From Lachnospiraceae bacterium C6A11 (GTDB taxonomy: Bacteria > Bacillota > Clostridia > Lachnospirales > Lachnospiraceae): DNA of 64,000 nucleotides. The position numbers were made by a program, and so were the translations under genes. The notes below the pieces were generated by a model that did no database searches, was not told the origin of the DNA, and saw nothing but the letters and a program-made list of their open reading frames with translations. The stretch lies in contig JNKY01000017.1 of the NCBI GenBank assembly GCA_000702245.1, positions 124,001-188,000 on the forward strand. Direction: 5' to 3'. Below, one piece after another: positions 61,617-64,000 of the stretch (position 1 is its first letter; each line of letters begins with the position of its first letter).

Positions 61617-62492
61617 TCACAGGTCGATGATAATTATCTCAGGAATATTATTTATCTTGATCCTAAGAGAATGCTGACCCAGTCCGCTGGTCAGATACAT
61701 CATCTTGTCCGGACGCTTTTCACTTCTGTAAAGACCCTTTGTATACTTAGGAAATACATTCAGTCTCGGCGAGATCACTCCGCCTATCATAGGAAGATTC
61801 ACTATTCCACCGTGAAAATGCCCGGAAAGTGTAAGCTCTGCGCCCCACTCCGCATAGCTTTCAAAATACTCCGGATTGTGAGCCATAAGTATATTAAATA
61901 CATTATCCTGCTCCTCAGGATATCCGATGTAACCTATGATATCTTCCACAGAAAGCGTCTTTTCTTCTCTTCTCTTAAAATACTCAAGCGGCAGATCTAA
62001 ACCGAATATTCTGATCCATCGTCCGTTTATAGAGAATACTTCCGATTTATTCTTCAGATAGTGAACCTTGTCCTCTATTCCCTGCATGAACCTGTCATAT
62101 AAAAGTGTATTATTAACATAAACCTTTGTTTCAGCTTTCTTCTCATGATTGCCCGGAGCCATAACCACAGGAGCTATTCTGTAAAGCCTGTCGATCAGAT
62201 CTAACGACGGAAGCTCCTCCGATTTCCTGTAACCGTCAAGCATATCACCGCCTATAAGTATCAGATCCGGTGAAGCTTTAGCGATTGCATCGGCGATCCT
62301 GCTGTTCATCTTACCTTCAAGCGATTCGTGAAAATCTGCAATAAAAGCAAGCCTTACCGGCTTGCTTTCAGTCATATCATTATTTAGTTTGATATTTCTG
62401 ACGGTAAGTGATCTAAGCTCTCTTGCACTTTCCAGGAAAGTAAGAGCCGCCAAAGCACTTCCACCTATTACCAACTTATCGATCAATTTCAT
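61617..62492 (-). CDS. Calcineurin-type metallophosphoesterase
   Basis: The 291-residue protein has an N-terminal membrane-like or signal segment (LVIGGSALAALTFLE) and the phosphoesterase metal motifs ADFHES, ILIGGDMLDG, MAPGNHE, MAHNPE and SGHFHGG. The sequence DFHES lacks the usual second His of DxH only in appearance, as D and H are both present. It resembles YkuE-type enzymes, which may act on lipids or nucleotides; the substrate is unknown. AGGGGG precedes the ATG. Confidence 0.9.
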   Translation of the reverse strand: MKLIDKLVIGGSALAALTFLESARELRSLTVRNIKLNNDMTESKPVRLAFIADFHESLEGKMNSRIADAIAKASPDLILIGGDMLDGYRKSEELPSLDLIDRLYRIAPVVMAPGNHEKKAETKVYVNNTLLYDRFMQGIEDKVHYLKNKSEVFSINGRWIRIFGLDLPLEYFKRREEKTLSVEDIIGYIGYPEEQDNVFNILMAHNPEYFESYAEWGAELTLSGHFHGGIVNLPMIGGVISPRLNVFPKYTKGLYRSEKRPDKMMYLTSGLGQHSLRIKINNIPEIIIIDL

Positions 62493-62516
62493 ATAGTTTC
62501 CCCCTAAATAACGATC

Positions 62517-62813
62517 TTACGCTTTATCCTGCTTCTCCTCAGATGCAACATCTTCTGTCAGTTCATCCTTTTTATCAACTATCTTCCTGCCGTAAGCATT
62601 ATCAAGAACGCCTCTAACCCAGATTATAACGTAGATGACGCAAGGAACGATGATCGCGGCAAAAAGAAGTCCAAGATATAGCTTGCTGCCGATTATAGCA
62701 CAGACAAATGCAGCTATGACCAGGGCAACGATCAGTATTACCGTTATCATTGCAAGAACTCTCGAGCCCTTACTGTATTTTGAATCATTATTGTTTGTAT
62801 TATTTACGTTCAA
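62517..62813 (-). CDS. Small two-segment membrane protein of unknown function
   Basis: This 98-residue protein has an Asn-rich N-terminus, two adjacent membrane segments (about 18-62: VLAMITVILIVALVIAAFVC and LYLGLLFAAIIVPCVIYVII) and a charged tail ending EEKQDKA. It is not recognised. The TTG start at 62813 has AGAGG 8 bases upstream and lies 3 bases after the rarA stop, so it is coupled to rarA. Confidence 0.75.
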   Translation of the reverse strand: MNVNNTNNNDSKYSKGSRVLAMITVILIVALVIAAFVCAIIGSKLYLGLLFAAIIVPCVIYVIIWVRGVLDNAYGRKIVDKKDELTEDVASEEKQDKA

Positions 62814-62816
62814 AGC

Positions 62817-64000
62817 TTATTCCTCTGTTCCTTCGCCCTTAATCTTCCTGAACCATTCCTTGATCTCTTTCTCGTGTCCATTATCGGAAGGAATGTAAAA
62901 CTGCTCATCCACCAGATTGTCAGGTAAATACTGCTGATCCACATAGTGGTTTGGATAATCATGGGCGTATTTATAACCTGTATGTCCAAGTTCCTTAGCT
63001 CCTTTATAGTGCGCATCCCTGAGATGGTCAGGAACATGGGCATTACCGTATTTTTTAACAGCGTCCATGGCGCTGTAAATTGCATTCACAACAGAATTGC
63101 TCTTTGGTGCAGTCGCAACATATGTTGCTGCTTGAGCAAGTATTATCTGTGATTCAGGATAGCCGACTCTTTCAACAGCCTGAGCGCAGGCAGTGGCAAC
63201 AACAATTGCGTTCGGATCCGCATTTCCAACGTCTTCAGAAGCGCAGATCATGATGCGTCTCGCAATGAACTTCACATCCTCGCCGGCGTATATCATCTTG
63301 GCAAGATAATAAACTGCAGCATCCGGATCAGAACCTCTCATAGATTTGATGAAGGCTGAAATGATATCGTAATGATTATCACCGTCCTTCTCGTACCTGA
63401 TGGAACGCCTCTGGATACACTCCTCGGCAACCTTAAGGTCGATTATGATCTTGCCGGTCTTCTCATCCCTTTCGGTTGAAAGTATACCCAGTTCGACAGC
63501 ATTAAGAGCATGTCTCGCGTCGCCCTCGGCCATATCTGCAAGAAAATCAGCTGCTTCATCCGTTATCTCGGCATTATAGGCCGCCATTCCTTCCTCGGAA
63601 TATACAGCCCTCTTGATCAAAACCTTTATATCCTCAGCCGAAAGCGGTTTAAGGTAAAATACGTTTGATCTCGAGATCAGAGCATTATTTACTTCAAAAT
63701 ATGGATTCTCCGTGGTCGCACCAATAAGTATTACCGTTCCATCCTCAACATAAGGAAGGAGAAAATCCTGCTGAGCCTTGTTAAATCTATGAATCTCATC
63801 CACGAAAAGTATGGTCTTCTTGCCATACATGCCGAGATTATCCTTTGCAAGCTTAACAACCTCTTCCATATCCTTCTTGCCGGAGGTTGTTGCGTTAATC
63901 TCCTTAAAGAAAGAGCTGGTCGTATTTGCAATTACCATAGCAAGGCTCGTCTTGCCGGTTCCAGGAGGTCCGTATAAAATAATAGAACTGAGTTTATCAG
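62817..64000 (-). CDS. rarA: AAA+ replication-recombination ATPase RarA/MgsA, 5' end outside the window
   Basis: The visible 394 residues cover most of the protein. Reading in from the window edge they include Walker A GPPGTGKTSLA (about 63955-63985), Walker B TILFVDEIHRFNK, sensor LIGATTENPYFEV and the C-terminal MgsA domain (AVYYLAKMIYAGEDVKFIARR, RDAHYKGAKELGHTGYKYAHD). RarA acts at stalled replication forks. The ATG at 63938 is an internal Met, since Walker A lies upstream of it. The N-terminal 50 or so residues are beyond position 64000. Confidence 0.95.
   Translation of the reverse strand, partial: DKLSSIILYGPPGTGKTSLAMVIANTTSSFFKEINATTSGKKDMEEVVKLAKDNLGMYGKKTILFVDEIHRFNKAQQDFLLPYVEDGTVILIGATTENPYFEVNNALISRSNVFYLKPLSAEDIKVLIKRAVYSEEGMAAYNAEITDEAADFLADMAEGDARHALNAVELGILSTERDEKTGKIIIDLKVAEECIQRRSIRYEKDGDNHYDIISAFIKSMRGSDPDAAVYYLAKMIYAGEDVKFIARRIMICASEDVGNADPNAIVVATACAQAVERVGYPESQIILAQAATYVATAPKSNSVVNAIYSAMDAVKKYGNAHVPDHLRDAHYKGAKELGHTGYKYAHDYPNHYVDQQYLPDNLVDEQFYIPSDNGHEKEIKEWFRKIKGEGTEE

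Overview
The window looks like a stretch of core chromosome from an anaerobic Firmicute of class Clostridia, most likely a Lachnospiraceae (Butyrivibrio/Roseburia/Coprococcus-like) species; this is inference from gene content, not from a search. The supporting signs are moderate to low GC, strong AGGAGG ribosome sites with several TTG starts, a Prp protease next to an L27 carrying the Firmicute N-terminal extension, a class B sortase, a wall protein built from aromatic 'GWWY..GKVDF' repeats, and the order radical SAM (TIGR03960-like), DUF2344 protein, RNase G, L21, Prp, L27, Obg, YhbY, NadD, YqeK, RsfS, which is a familiar clostridial arrangement. Every protein gene is on the minus strand and the only plus-strand gene is a tRNA-Leu(CAA). 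No insertion sequence, prophage, CRISPR array or rRNA was seen, and no gap without a gene exceeds about 200 bases.

Layout, in window coordinates (transcription runs from high to low). 0-5 kb: galE, tRNA-Leu, a secreted repeat protein with an M15 peptidase domain, a class B sortase with a duplicated gene tail behind it, and a Nudix hydrolase. 5-13 kb: a wall-synthesis and division block (class B PBP, FtsW/RodA, U32 peptidase, ZapA, RuvB, RuvA, DivIVA-like). 13-18.5 kb: chorismate mutase, a DHHW/MBOAT acyl-transfer pair, a UvrD-type helicase and a SEC-C protein. 18.6-23.7 kb: an ABC export operon with one permease, one ATPase and two different membrane-fusion proteins. 23.8-34.6 kb: the ribosome/RNA block rsfS to the radical SAM gene, interrupted by two related membrane proteins of unknown function. 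34.7-40 kb: UPF0210 and ACT proteins, WalJ-like hydrolase, a RACo-like ASKHA protein, threonine ammonia-lyase and FtsY. 40.8-47.9 kb: smc, rnc, plsX, rpmF, ackA. 48-53.7 kb: a diguanylate cyclase, coaE, polA and a zinc-finger membrane protein. 53.7-64 kb: AIM24 protein, ilvN, a metH without reactivation domain, purine nucleoside phosphorylase, L,D-transpeptidase, cytoplasmic GH5 glycosidase, phosphoesterase, a small membrane protein and rarA, which runs off the right edge.

The most interesting unexplained signal is a dispersed hairpin element found seven times between 32.7 and 61.5 kb, always between genes. It has a conserved unpaired core (GAAGGCGTATTTT, a short spacer, then TTACAACTGA in the sense orientation) closed by arms whose sequence differs in every copy but which pair with themselves. 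In the well-kept copies nearly all departures from Watson-Crick pairing are G-U wobbles on the same strand as the core, as expected of an RNA that folds. One copy is inverted relative to the genes around it. Other points worth attention are a diverged 39-base tandem copy of the sortase gene end, the two-adaptor ABC operon, the Gln/Asn/Gly-rich membrane protein inserted in the ribosomal-protein cluster, and an RNase E/G that stops just before its zinc-link.
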